Below, in pieces: positions 20,510-31,222 of a DNA stretch of 53,403 nucleotides (the first letter of the stretch is position 1; each line of letters begins with the position of its first letter). The notes below the pieces were generated by a model that saw nothing but the letters and a program-made list of their open reading frames with translations, searched no databases and was not told the origin of the DNA. The stretch comes from an uncultured bacterium (GTDB taxonomy: Bacteria; Patescibacteriota; Gracilibacteria; Absconditabacterales; Absconditicoccaceae), in NCBI GenBank assembly GCA_947168725.1, contig CAMVNA010000004.1, positions 74,110 to 127,512 of the forward strand, written 5' to 3'. The translations under genes were made by a program, and so were the position numbers.

Positions 20510-21940
20510 ATGACATACTCTTTGGATACAATCGTTGCTTGGGCAAAAAGAAAGTGATTTGTCTATCCAAACTCCGAAATCTATGGATGACTTGCAAATG
20601 CTTGGGACTTTTGACCATATTGAGCCAAATTGAAAAAAAATATTTCTGACATCTGGGTAAAACATTTTACCCAAGAGAGAGATGATATGGTTTTTATGGA
20701 CACTGCTATTATTGCACATCCAACAACATGGAAAGCTAGTGGACATCTAGCTTCATTTTCTGATGCTTTAATTGATGACAAAAAAACTGGTCAGAGATTC
20801 CGTGCAGATAAAATCATCGAAGATTTTTTTGAATCAAACAGAGATTGAATGTCTGATGAGCAACTAGCTGAAAAATATTGAGTAAAAAATTTATCTCCTG
20901 AATCTCGATGAAACGATTGAATGAGAGATTTTATAGTTAAAAATATCCCAAACAATCCTGATACATTGAAAGCAGCAGAATGGACTGATTGTAGAAATTT
21001 CAATTTAATGTTGGATACTCATCTTTGACCTGTTGCAAATGATACTAGTAAGGTTTACATGAGACCCGAAACTTGTCAGAGTTTGTTTACAGATTTTAAG
21101 GCCGTCTTAGATACGACTAGATGTAGAATTCCATTTGGATTAGCTCAGATTTGAAAAGCTTTCAGAAATGAAATTACACCGGGACAATTCTTATACAGGA
21201 CAAGAGAATTTGAACAGATGGAAATTGAATATTTCGTTGAAGATAATGAAGAAACAGCAATGAATACTTACAATCAATGGAAAGAAGATTGTATGAATTA
21301 TTGGACAAATATTATTTGAATTAATCCAGAACATTTGAGATTTAAAGATCATGAAAAGTTAGCTCATTATGCAAAGGCGGCTACAGATGTAGAATATCTT
21401 TATCCACGATGATTTGGAGAGATTCAATGAATCCATAATAGAACAAATTTTGACTTATCTCAGCATCAAAATGAATCTGGAAAAGATATGCAATATTCTG
21501 ATCCTTACACATGAAAAAGATACATTCCACGATGTATTGAAGCTTCTTTTGGATTAGGAAGACAGGTAATGGTAGTAATGCTTGAATTTTATGACGAAGA
21601 ACAACTTGAATGATGAGATTCTCGCGTTGTAGTCAGATTCCCAAAACAATTGGCACCCATAAAATTTGCTGTTTTACCATTAGTAAAAAAAGATGAAAAA
21701 CAAGTAGAAATTGCTAAATCAATATTCAAAGATTTAACTAAACAATTTGCATGTGAATACGATGATAATGGTGCTATTGGGAAAAGATACAGAAGACAAG
21801 ATGAAATCTGAACACCTTTCTGCATAACAGTTGATCAACAAAGCTGCAAAGACTGAGAAACCGTAACCATCAGAGATAGAGACACTATGCAGCAGAAAAG
21901 AATCAAAATTTCTAAAATTGCCGACTATATGAAAAATTAA
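20510..21940 (+). CDS. glyS: glycyl-tRNA synthetase, dimeric type
   Basis: Charges tRNA-Gly. In a code-25 organism this must include the tRNA that reads UGA. The 476-residue single chain is the alpha2 (class IIa, GlyQS) type, not the bacterial alpha2beta2 type. Visible: [21 protein letters not shown] at the start (quoted to glycine 20), motif 1 [12 protein letters not shown], motif 2 [13 protein letters not shown] with [11 protein letters not shown], and motif 3 near [12 protein letters not shown]. The C-terminal anticodon-binding domain begins near [14 protein letters not shown]. It is followed by murE with 19 bases between, in one transcription unit. Confidence 0.94.
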
Positions 21941-21959
21941 TTTATAATCTTATTAAATA

Positions 21960-23504
21960 ATGAAAAAACTTATAAAAAAGCTTATTTGATATGATAAAAT
22001 ATATGTAACACTAAAAGACAGTTTTTTTTATCAAGCATATAAAAAATTCCGTACTAAAATTGCAAATGAACTATATGACAATCCATCCAAAGACTTTTTT
22101 GTTATATGAGTAACATGAACTAATTGAAAAACCACTGTTGTAAACCTATTACATAAAATACTTAATGACAATGTAGCTCCTACTGTAGCTATCAGCACAG
22201 CAAACATAAAAATCTGAAATGAGGTCATGGAAAATAAAAAAAAGATGACTTCACTAGATAGTTTTGATCTTCAACGAACTCTAGCTTCTGCTAAAGCATC
22301 GTGATGCAAAATAGCAGTATTAGAAACGAGTTCTCAATGATTAGATCAATACAGATTTGAATGAATTAAATTTGATTTCGCTGTTCTTACAAATATTACC
22401 ATGGATCACTTAGATTACCATAAAACTATGGATAACTATGCTGATGCAAAAAAGAAGCTATTCAAATATGTACTAACTAACTGAAAAGATAAAAAATATG
22501 CAGCATTTTGTACTGACGACAAAATTGGGAAAAAATGGTTTGAAGAAATGGCTTTTGACCAAAAGATTTCATACAGTATATACAATTCAGCTGTAATTAA
22601 AGCTACAAAAATAGAAGAATGATTTGAATGAACATATTTTGAATTTTCTTACCTTGGACAGAAATATTCATGAACAACTCAATTAATCTGATCTTACAAT
22701 ATTTGTAACATAATGTGAGCCATTTCCGTTGGGGTTGCTTTATGATTAAAAATCGAGCCAATATTAAAATCGATAGAATGATTCGAATGAGTTGCATGAA
22801 GAATGGAGCCAATTTATACCGAATGAGTCAAATATTTCATTGATTTTGCCCACACTCCAGACTGATTAGAAAAAACCTTAAGTTTTGCATCTAGCAGAAA
22901 ATGAGAATGAAGATTAATCACAATTTGTGGAGCTCCATGAAATCGTGATAAAGAAAAACGTCCAATTATGTGAGAAATAGCTACAAAATATTCAGATATT
23001 GTAATATTCACCGATGATGATCCAGATACTGAAAACAGGCTTAGTATATTGAATCAACTATCAAAAACTATCCAAGAAAAATGATACCCTTCTAGAAAGA
23101 AAGTATTTGTTATACCAGAAAGAAGATATGCCTTACAATTTGCTACTGAAATAGCAAAAAAATGAGATATTGTTGTTTCTTGTTGAAAATGACACGAGCA
23201 AGTACAACTTACAAATTTCTGAAAACGTAAACGAAATGATAAGAAAGTATTGGCTAAAATACTGCAATTTCAACACAAAACAATATTAAACACAAATGAA
23301 ATTAAAAGAGCATACCTACAAAATTTAAGAATTGAAAAAAGTTCAAACAGCATTACAACTCAGCAATACTATTCTCAACCTAAAATTTCAAATAATACAA
23401 CGAATATAGAAAATAACATCACAACACAGAATCCTCAAACAGAACAAAAACTTAAAAACCAAAACTCACAGACTCCTAGCTGAATGTTTAAACGTATAGA
23501 TTAA
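21960..23504 (+). CDS. murE: MurE-like Mur ligase lacking most of domain 1
   Basis: ATP-dependent ligase that adds an amino acid to UDP-MurNAc-dipeptide. The 514-residue protein has the ATP-binding GVTGTNGKTT (residues about 50-59), [21 protein letters not shown], and the C-terminal [22 protein letters not shown] and SCGKGHEQVQ segments typical of MurE. In usual MurE the P-loop lies near residue 110, so most of the UDP-sugar-binding domain 1 is missing. The DNPR-type specificity motif is replaced by DDPDTEN, so the added amino acid is uncertain. An Asn/Gln/Thr-rich tail of about 60 residues follows the catalytic domains. Confidence 0.85.
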
Positions 23505-23522
23505 ATTCTAAAATCATACAAA

Positions 23523-24071
23523 ATGTTAAAAGATTTAAAAAATACTGAATATGTAGTACTAGATTTAGAAACTACATGATTAACTCCGTACAGAGAATGA
23601 ATCACGGAAATTGCCGCTATTAAATGTAAAGATTGAAGAATTATAGATGAATTTCAAACTTTAATAAATCCTGAAAGACACATTCCAAATTGAATTGTAA
23701 GATTAACATGAATCACAAATGAAATGGTCGCCAATGCTCCAACTATTGGCAAAGTTATGCCAAACTTTTCTGAATTTCTTTGAAATGATATAATAGTTGG
23801 ACACAACGTAAATTTTGATTTCAGATTTTTGAATTATTATCACTACCAAATCATGTGAGCATATCTCGAAAACCAAACAATATGCACACTAAAAATAGCC
23901 AGAAGATTACTCCCTTGATTACCAAATAGAAAACTTTGAACAATATGTGAATATTTTGGAATAACAAATGAAAGAGCACATAGAGCAATGTGAGATACTC
24001 GTGCAACACTACAAGTCTTACAAAAATATGAAGCAATACTCAATACTGCGGAAAACCATTGAAATTTTTAA
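23523..24071 (+). CDS. DnaQ-like 3'-5' exonuclease
   Basis: DEDDh-family exonuclease, a candidate proofreading subunit or activity for DNA polymerase III. The 182-residue protein shows ExoI VVLDLETTGL (residues about 11-20), ExoII VGHNVNFDFRFL, and ExoIII AHRAMGDTRAT with histidine at the DEDDh position. The NPERHIPNGIVRLTGI segment is typical of DnaQ and PolC exonucleases. There is no polymerase domain, so it is a stand-alone protein. It follows murE by 18 bases and may be co-transcribed with glyS and murE. Confidence 0.88.
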
Positions 24072-24134
24072 TATTTTTTTTATAGTCGTATTCAGATAAT
24101 AAATCTGATTTTTTATTTTTATTCAAAAATAAGT

Positions 24135-25331
24135 ATGAAAATCTTAGTTCTTAACGCTGGAAGCTCTTCATTAAAATACCAGCTTTTCGATGTAGATAAT
24201 AATTTCTCAGTGGAAGCTAAATGATTAGCAGAAAGAATCGGTATTGATTGATCAATTATCACACATAAAGACAAAAACTGAAACAAAACTGAATTCCCTA
24301 GAGATTTAGCTAATCATGGAGAAGCCTTGAAAAAAATCTTAAATATTCTAGTTTCACCCGAAAATGGAGCAATCAAATCATTAGACGAAATTGGAGTAGT
24401 TTGACATAGAATGGTTCATGGATGAGAAAAGTTTCACGAATCAGCTTTGGTAACTCCTGAAATTATGCAAACTTTGAAAGATTTAATTCCTCTTGCTCCA
24501 TTGCATAATCCTGCAAATATTACATGAATCGAAGCTGTACAACAAGTTTTACCAAATGTACCGAATGTAGTAGTTTTTGATACAGCTTTTCATCAATCAA
24601 TGGATCCTGAACATTTCTTATATCCAGTTCCTTACGAATGGTATGAAAAATATGGAGTAAGAAGATATGGTTTCCACGGGACTAGTCATAAATATGTTTA
24701 TCAAGAAATTTGTAAACACTTGAATAACGATAAACTCAAAGTTATCACATGTCATATCGGAAATGGTGGTAGTATCACAGCAATCGATGCATGAAAAGTA
24801 ATCGAAACTTCAATGTGATTTACTCCATTACCAGGAATTATGATGGGATCTCGTTCATGAGATATAGATCCAAGTATATTAGAATACATTTGTACTAAAA
24901 AATGAATTACTATCAATGAAGCAACTAAAGAACTAAATAAAAATAGTGGACTACTTGGAATAAGCTGAATTTCATCAGATTCGAGAGATATAGAAGACGC
25001 TATCAAAGAGTGAAATGAAAGAGCAAAACTAACTCAAGATATGTACGTTCAAAAGATTGCCAATTATATTGCAATGTATAATAATATGCTCAACTGAACT
25101 GATGTAATAGTTATGACTGCTTGAGTATGAGAAAATAGTATAAGTACTCGTAAAATGATATGAGAAAAAATATCATCTCTATGAGTAAAGATTGATGATG
25201 AAAAAAATAATTTCAGAGGAGAATTTAGAGAGATTTCTGCAAGCGATTCTAAAATCCCTGTATATGTTATTCCTACAAATGAAGAATTAATGATTGCACA
25301 GGATACTTACAACATAATTAAAGAAAACTAA
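24135..25331 (+). CDS. ackA: acetate kinase
   Basis: Converts acetyl phosphate and ADP to acetate and ATP, a substrate-level energy step in fermenters. The 398-residue protein has normal length: [19 protein letters not shown] at the start, [33 protein letters not shown] (ASKHA signature with catalytic Asp/His), CHIGNGGSI and the GRSGDIDP-like SRSGDIDP. No phosphotransacetylase gene is in the window. A copy of the AAATCTGATTT palindrome lies 23 bases before the start. The gene ends at a terminator shared with the convergent TGA-free gene. Confidence 0.96.
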
Positions 25332-25369
25332 AACAGTTTTGGAAATTTTGAATTTAAAATAAAAAATAA

Positions 25370-25402
25370 AAAAGAACTGAACGAATCCATCCAGTTCTTT
25401 TG
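25370..25402. terminator. bidirectional terminator between ackA and the 150-residue orphan
   Basis: Arms AAAGAACTG and CAGTTCTTT around a 12-base loop, with A and T runs outside, serve both convergent genes. Confidence 0.8.
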
Positions 25403-25420
25403 AGATTAAATAAAGGAGAT

Positions 25421-25873
25421 TTAGTCTTCCATCTCTAACATCTTTTGGAGTTGTCCCCTTTTGCTTGAAAGAACTTTATCAATCTCCTTAAGGGTCATTT
25501 TTTCCATACCCGGAAAATAAGATACAACAGTAGGTGTAATGACCATGGCAAAGAGATAATCATCTACCGATTGATATTTGGAAATAAAATCTTCCATAAT
25601 TTCTCTCCGTTCATCATCATCCACTATTAGTTCAAAGAGATTTATAATATTTCTTTGAACATCCGAGGCAGTCTTTTCATTAAAGACAGTTGCTTTCATC
25701 TTCTCTTGAGCAAGAGACTGATACGATCCATCTCCATATCGGTGAATAATAGTCCAATCATCAAAAGACTTTGCACACTTGACCATCAACTTATAAAGCT
25801 CAGGTCTCACACCATCACTTAAAGAAGCTGTTCTGTACTTAGAATACACTTCATTGAAACGAGTTGTTTTCAT
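25421..25873 (-). CDS. hypothetical protein, 150 residues, TGA-free
   Basis: A soluble, mostly helical, acidic protein with no domain I recognise. It has a central VDDDERREIMEDFISKYQ helix and a C-terminal LKEIDKVLSSKRGQLQKM helix. Its five glycines are GGN (none TGA), and codon use is less AT-biased than in the flanking ackA and tatD genes (CTC, ACC, GTC are common). It has its own promoter and a terminator. With the genes at 7985 and 16857, this is the third stand-alone gene of foreign appearance. It reads identically in the standard code and code 25. Confidence 0.65.
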   Translation of the reverse strand: MKTTRFNEVYSKYRTASLSDGVRPELYKLMVKCAKSFDDWTIIHRYGDGSYQSLAQEKMKATVFNEKTASDVQRNIINLFELIVDDDERREIMEDFISKYQSVDDYLFAMVITPTVVSYFPGMEKMTLKEIDKVLSSKRGQLQKMLEMED

Positions 25874-25908
25874 ATAATTTTTATATTCATTTTTTTATAT
25901 ATCTTATA

Positions 25909-25937
25909 TAGATAAACATTTTATAATTAAAAGTCAA
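25909..25937 (-). promoter_or_regulatory. sigma70-type promoter of the TGA-free orphan
   Basis: On the minus strand, TTGACT (25932-25937) and TATCTA (25909-25914) have a 17-base spacer, 35 bases before the start codon. Confidence 0.6.
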
Positions 25938-26017
25938 TAGATAAACTTTATAAATATTGAATCATCACAAAAGAATCATAAAATGCATCATACATTATAT
26001 TTACCTAAAAAATCAAA

Positions 26018-26818
26018 ATGATAATAGACGCTCATACTCATCTTAATACTAATCAACTTTTTTGAGATTACAAAAAATATTTAGAAAATTTTGAAAAAAT
26101 CTGATGAAAAATCGTAGTTAATGCATGAGCGAATAACGAATATAATCAAAAATGAATCCAAATTTCACAAGAATCGATTATCATATTTTCAAATCTAACT
26201 GTAAAAACTGCAATCTGACGACATCCGTGTGATATACCACACAATGAATCAGATTTTTTACCACTTTTGAATGAATTAGAAAAACTATATGAAGCAAATA
26301 AGGACTATATCGTAACGATTTGAGAATGTGGAATCGATCTTCATTTCCCAGAAAATCCTACGGTCGAAGTACAGCAAAATGCACTAAAATTACAAGCAGA
26401 ATTGGCTAGAAAATTAAATCTCCCGTTAATGATTCATTCTCGTGATGGATTTCACGAAACTATGGAAATTCTCAAAGATTTTTCAGATTTAAAAATTTAT
26501 TTTCATGCTCGAGGATATTGACCAGATGAATTAGAAGAATGTGAAAAAACTTTTCCGAATCTACGAATAGGTTGTACAAATGTAATCGAATATCCAAGTG
26601 CAGAGAAAATTCGTGAAGCTATTCGCAATATTAAAACTGCAAAAATTCTGACTGAAACTGATGCTCCTTTTCTTCCCCCACAAACCATGCGTGGTCAACA
26701 AAACGAATCTGCTTATGTCATATACGTATATGAAAAATTATGTGAAATTTTGGGAATTGAACAAAAAGAATTAGAAAAAATAGTTGAAAAAAACACAAAG
26801 TCTCTTTATAATATTTAA
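26018..26818 (+). CDS. tatD: TatD-family metal-dependent hydrolase (DNase)
   Basis: Metal-dependent phosphodiesterase/DNase of the amidohydrolase superfamily. The 266-residue TIM-barrel protein shows the N-terminal IIDAHTHLN with the HxH ligand pair (residues about 6-8), IGECGIDLHF with the bridging glutamate, PLMIHSRDGFHE with a metal ligand histidine, FHARGYGPDELE and the ETDAPFLPP aspartate near residue 215. Family members more often have FHCFSG where this has FHARGYG. A terminator follows, then the convergent DJ-1/PfpI gene. Confidence 0.93.
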
Positions 26819-26819
26819 T

Positions 26820-26850
26820 AAAGCTGACTATGAGTCAGCTTTATTTTTTA
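26820..26850 (+). terminator. rho-independent terminator of tatD
   Basis: Perfect arms AAAGCTGACT and AGTCAGCTTT with a three-base loop, then a T-rich run. The terminator overlaps the stop of the convergent gene. Confidence 0.85.
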
Positions 26851-27366
26851 TATTGTATCATCTTCCAATAATTTTATACACTCTTTACCAAACATTTCCG
26901 CTGCTTCTGGTCCATTTGCTGTCACTATATTTCCATAACGAATTACCATTTCATCTTTCCACACTCCACCATTTTTTTCTATAAAATTTTGCTGTAATCA
27001 TTCATCATCTCGTGAAGTAACAATTTTTCAGTTGAATACACCACTTTCACTCACTACCATTGGAGCTATACAAATTGCTCATAATTTCTTAGCCTCCTGA
27101 GCTATACGTAAATAATCTGAATTATGTAAATATTGAGTCAAGCAACCTCATCATCAGATAAAAATCACCATTTCAATTTTATCTCACTTTATTTCTGATA
27201 ATTCATAAGCTGCATCTATTTTCTGACCAAAAACTCATACACACTGACCTTTTCTTCATGCAGCGATAGTAATTTGTGCATTAGCTTCTTGTAGAGCTTC
27301 ATAAGTCGCAGAAAATTCATGATCCTGAAATCCATTATTTGCAACTATCATCACAGCCGTTTTCAT
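26848..27366 (-). CDS. DJ-1/PfpI-family protein
   Basis: Class I glutamine amidotransferase-like protein of the DJ-1/PfpI family (proteases, chaperones, deglycases). The 172-residue protein has the family fold pattern: VMIVANNGFQDHEF at the start with the conserved glutamate, VIFIGGGGCLTQYL, and the nucleophile elbow AICIAPMVV with the cysteine near residue 106. The usual AICHG histidine is replaced by IAP. All four glycines of GGGG are TGA or GGT. An ATG just upstream (27369) is equally possible. It is transcribed alone. Confidence 0.85.
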
Positions 27367-27537
27367 CATCCAAAAATTAAGAGATAAAATCTGACTACAT
27401 TATCAAGGTAAATTTTCAAATATAAAAAGCAAGAGATAAACAAAATTTAAATATGTCATCCCTAAAAAACGATAATTGCTTTTAAATAGGAAATAAATAT
27501 ACTTATTAAGTAAACTTTTACTTTCACAAAAAAGTAA

Positions 27538-29310
27538 ATGAAAATCTGACTTGTATGAGCCACAAATGTATGAAAATCCACTCTTTTCAATAGATTGATT
27601 GGACAATTTCGTGCAATTGTAACCGATATTCCGGGGACTACAACTGACATTATTCAACATAAAGTAGAAACTGATAATTGAGTTTATACTTTTTTTGATT
27701 CTCCCGGATTGCTCGATTTTACGGAAGAACTCGAATATATTGAACAGATTATCAAAGATTCAGATTTACTCCTATTTCTCATTGATGATAGTGTATGAAT
27801 TACTGCAAAAGAACAACATATTTTAGATTTAATCAGAAAAGAAAAAAAACAAAATTCTACAATTTTGATAATTAATAAACTAGACATAAAACGAAAAGAA
27901 TCTGAAACTGAAATGGCAATTTCTGACTACTACACTCTAGGATTATCCAATGTAATCGGAGTCTCTGCCAAGAAAGAAAGAAATTTAAGCACAATCGAAA
28001 ATCAGATTAATTCATTCTATAATAAACGAAAAAAAACTCATAAAGATGAAGAAGAATCTGTGGAACCATTCAGGATTTGACTTGCTATTTTATGAAAACC
28101 TAACGCTGGAAAATCTACATTGCTAAATACTTTAGTGGGAAAACCTCTCGCAAAAGTGGCAGATATAGCATGAACTACCAGAGATTATGTAGCTGGAAAT
28201 TTTTCATGGAAAGGTAGAGATTATGTAGCTTACGATACAGCTTGAATTAAAAAACGCTGAAAAATTCATTGAATAGAAAAAATAGCTTACGACAAAACCA
28301 AAGCCATGCTTGAATTCGTACGTCCTGTAGTTATTTTCATGGTAGATTGTACTCAATGAATCACTCATCGTGATATGACATTATTACAGGAAGTTCATCA
28401 GCTCGCTTTACCTATGATTTTTGTGCTAAATAAGGTCGATCAAGTAAATCCAAAAGCCATAGATGCAATGATAAAGAATACTCAGACTTATTTGGATTTT
28501 GCAAAATATTTGCCAATCGTTCCAATGATTGCCATCAAGTGAGAGTGAATCGATGATGTAATGAAATTCGTTTCAATTTTGCAGAAAGAGAACACAAAAA
28601 GAATCGCTACAAGAGATTTGAATGAAGCTTTACAGCACGAGATGATTCAGCGTCCTCCTCGCTTTCCAAAAAATAAAATCTGTAAAATACTTTATGCCAC
28701 TCAAATCGCTATAGATGCTCCGACTTTTATAGTTTTTGTAAATCATAAAGCTCGTGCCAATTTTGCGTTTAAAAAATGGGTTGAGAATAGCATAAGGAAA
28801 AATTTTGGATTTATCGGAGTACCTATCGTGATTAAATATCGTAACCGCTGAGAAAGCTGAAAAGAACGTGATATTTTTGTAAAATATAATGAAGAAGATG
28901 TAAGAAATGCATGACTTGAAGGTATCCAACCATGAGACGTCTTTGAGGAAGAAATGCCAGAAAAAAAATCTAGAAAATTTGAACAAATTGAAAGAAATCC
29001 TTATACAAATAAATGAGTTCGTAAACGAGAAAAACACGTTAGCAAATACGATGAAGTAAAAAAATCAAGGGAAAATCAAAAATTCCCTAATGAATATGAA
29101 TCAGATTCTTCAAATACCTGAAAAAATAGCAAAAAAGTCTGAACTCAAACAACTAAAAAGTCTTCAACCCATGAAGCGAAAAAAAAGAAAAAACTGAATC
29201 AATATTCTAACGTAAAAACTGCAAATCAGTGAAAATTAAATGCAATGTTTGCTGAAGCTTACTGAAATAAAAAGCAAAAAAATTCCAAAAAAAGGAGCCC
29301 AAAAAGATAA
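27538..29310 (+). CDS. der: ribosome biogenesis GTPase Der with long basic tail
   Basis: Double-domain GTPase needed for 50S subunit assembly. The first G domain has a G1 of GATNVGKST (GRPNVGKST is usual), G2/G3 DIPGTT and DSPGLL, and G4 NKLD. The second has GKPNAGKST, DIAGTTRD, DTAGIKKRGKI and NKVD. A KH-like domain follows (about residues 350-450). The protein is 590 residues, about 150 more than typical. The extra part is a low-complexity tail rich in Lys, Asn, Ser and Gln that may bind rRNA. TGA falls on the P-loop glycines. Confidence 0.94.
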
Positions 29311-29336
29311 GACTCCCCTAATAAGATATTAAACAA

Positions 29337-30353
29337 TTATTTAAGCTTTTTATGTAATTTTGAAACAAATCCATAAGAAATTCCCATTAACAAACCTACA
29401 ATAACTAATATTTCTACAACAAACAATACTACAATAACTCACCATTTTGCAAATAAATGGGCCGTAAGTGTATAAGAGAACAACTGCGACATATAATAAT
29501 CGAATACTCACATTGACACTAATGTCAACAATAGCGAAATCAAAAATCCTCATATAATTGAGTAAAGAATTAATGTTAAGAATGGCATAACAATCTGAGA
29601 TTTAGTCGCTCAAAGCAGCTTTTTAACCTGAATATCATGCCAAAATCTACTAAAAATCGAACGCAAGAAAAATATAGAAAATGATAACACTGCTGCTACC
29701 AATATAAATATCAAAGACATTGATAATACCTGCACAAAATTCGAAAGTTTGATTACATTTCTAATTCTATTTTCTTGACTTTCCAAATTATCCAACTGTT
29801 CTACATCTTGAATATTTAAAATAATATCCTTATTTTCTAGCATTACTTCCTTCAAAGTTTCATATTTGGAAATATCTGAAAGTGTTACATAAAGAGTTGC
29901 TGGTAATGGATTATTCATTCAAAATTTTTCTAAACTTCATGTTAATTCTGGCAATCTTTTCATCATAAAATCCATCGCATCTTCTTTTGTTAAAAAGTTC
30001 ACATGTAATCCTTCATTCTCAAGTCTATCCTTCAATTGAATAACCTGCTTATAAAGCTTTGTTTCTGTTTCTACATCGTCATTCAAATAAAAATACATTC
30101 ATAGTTTATTATTTAAGGATTCATTTAACGTATTTCCATACATAGAAACTCAAATCAAAACATTTAACAAGAAAAGAAGAAATCCAGATAAAACACTGAT
30201 CCAAATCATTTGTCATCTATATGAACGAAAAATTGATTTTACATCATCAATAAACGGTTTAGTTGGTTTTTCTCTTTTGTTTGAAACAAATGCTTTCGGC
30301 ATCTTCATTTTTGGGAATTTAATTTTCGGAAATTTTAGTTTTTTAAGTTTCAT
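29337..30353 (-). CDS. ftsX: FtsX-like cell division permease
   Basis: Membrane partner of FtsE in controlling cell-wall hydrolases. The 338-residue protein has a basic cytoplasmic N-terminus of KFPKIKFPKMKMPK-type repeats, a first hydrophobic segment at residues about 50-70, and an extracytoplasmic domain (about 75-190) with the FtsX-typical LPATLYV segment. Three further hydrophobic segments follow (SLIFILVAAVLSF onwards). The cytoplasmic loop after the second, DIQVKKLLGATKSQI, matches the E(I)xxxxxLGAtxxfI coupling motif. It is adjacent to der on one side and a TPR gene on the other. Confidence 0.87.
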
Positions 30354-30400
30354 TTGTATAATTAACTATAAATATAAATCCTAAACCTGATTAAAACAAC

Positions 30401-31024
30401 TTATTTTTCTAATTTAAAGTAATTTTTTCACTTCAAATATTTTTCAAACAATGCGATTTTTTTATCATACCGTTCAATTGGCTTATCTACAATTTTTAAT
30501 CCTGAATGATTATCATAATAATATGAAATCATTTCCTGGGATTCTTCATAATCTTCATCTAAAATCGCTAACTGAATGATATTATAAACTACTTCTGCAT
30601 CTAAAGAATTCTGTTTAAACGCCTTTTTTAAGAAATCTCTTCATTTTTCACGATTTCCATATCGATATTCACTCAATCCATAACAACGCATAATTTCGTG
30701 ATTCTCTCAATTTGTAAGCTGCATCGCTTTTTTTAAATAAGAACGAGCTTCTTTCCAATTGTTCTTTTCCATCTCCAATAATCATTTCACATATAATCAG
30801 AGTGGATCATCCTTTTTTGTTGAGTTCAAAAAAGTCACCGCCTTGTCTGCTCATTCCATATTTCACTGACGATATTGGATATCTGCAATCAACAATAACG
30901 CTTGCTCATTTTTGGGGTCTCTCGTAAGAATTCTATTCACCATTTCAATCGCTTCATCATACTTTCCCTCATCTGTCAGTCCTGCAATTTCATCCAAGAC
31001 TTCTTCTGGTATATATCTATCCAT
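30401..31024 (-). CDS. TPR-repeat protein
   Basis: A 207-residue cytoplasmic protein made of helix-turn-helix tetratricopeptide-like repeats: LTDEGKYDEAIEMVNRILT, DPKNEQALLLIADIQYRQG, and further units around NNWKEARSYLKKAMQ, each with the A-x-x-x-L spacing. It probably scaffolds protein contacts; no partner is deducible. A good promoter lies upstream, and an in-frame ATG 11 codons earlier (31057) falls at the expected transcription start, so 31024 was preferred. It precedes ftsX on the same strand by 47 bases, and the two may be co-transcribed. Confidence 0.8.
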
Positions 31025-31058
31025 ATCAAAATCTTTTAAATAAAATATTGTTCACATA

Positions 31059-31087
31059 ATTATAGCCATCAATTATTAAAAAAGCAA
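31059..31087 (-). promoter_or_regulatory. sigma70-type promoter of the TPR gene (and perhaps ftsX)
   Basis: On the minus strand, TTGCTT (31082-31087) and TATAAT (31059-31064) have a 17-base spacer. Transcription start would fall near 31053. Confidence 0.65.
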
Positions 31088-31222
31088 AAAATCTAAACCT
31101 TTTTCTCTCACTTTAACTTTACTTTTCCATAGAAAATTATACAGCAACTTTTTATTTTGAAATAACTTGTATTTTTACTCTATATTTTTATTCTTAAATT
31201 AATATTTACATCTATTCCCAGA

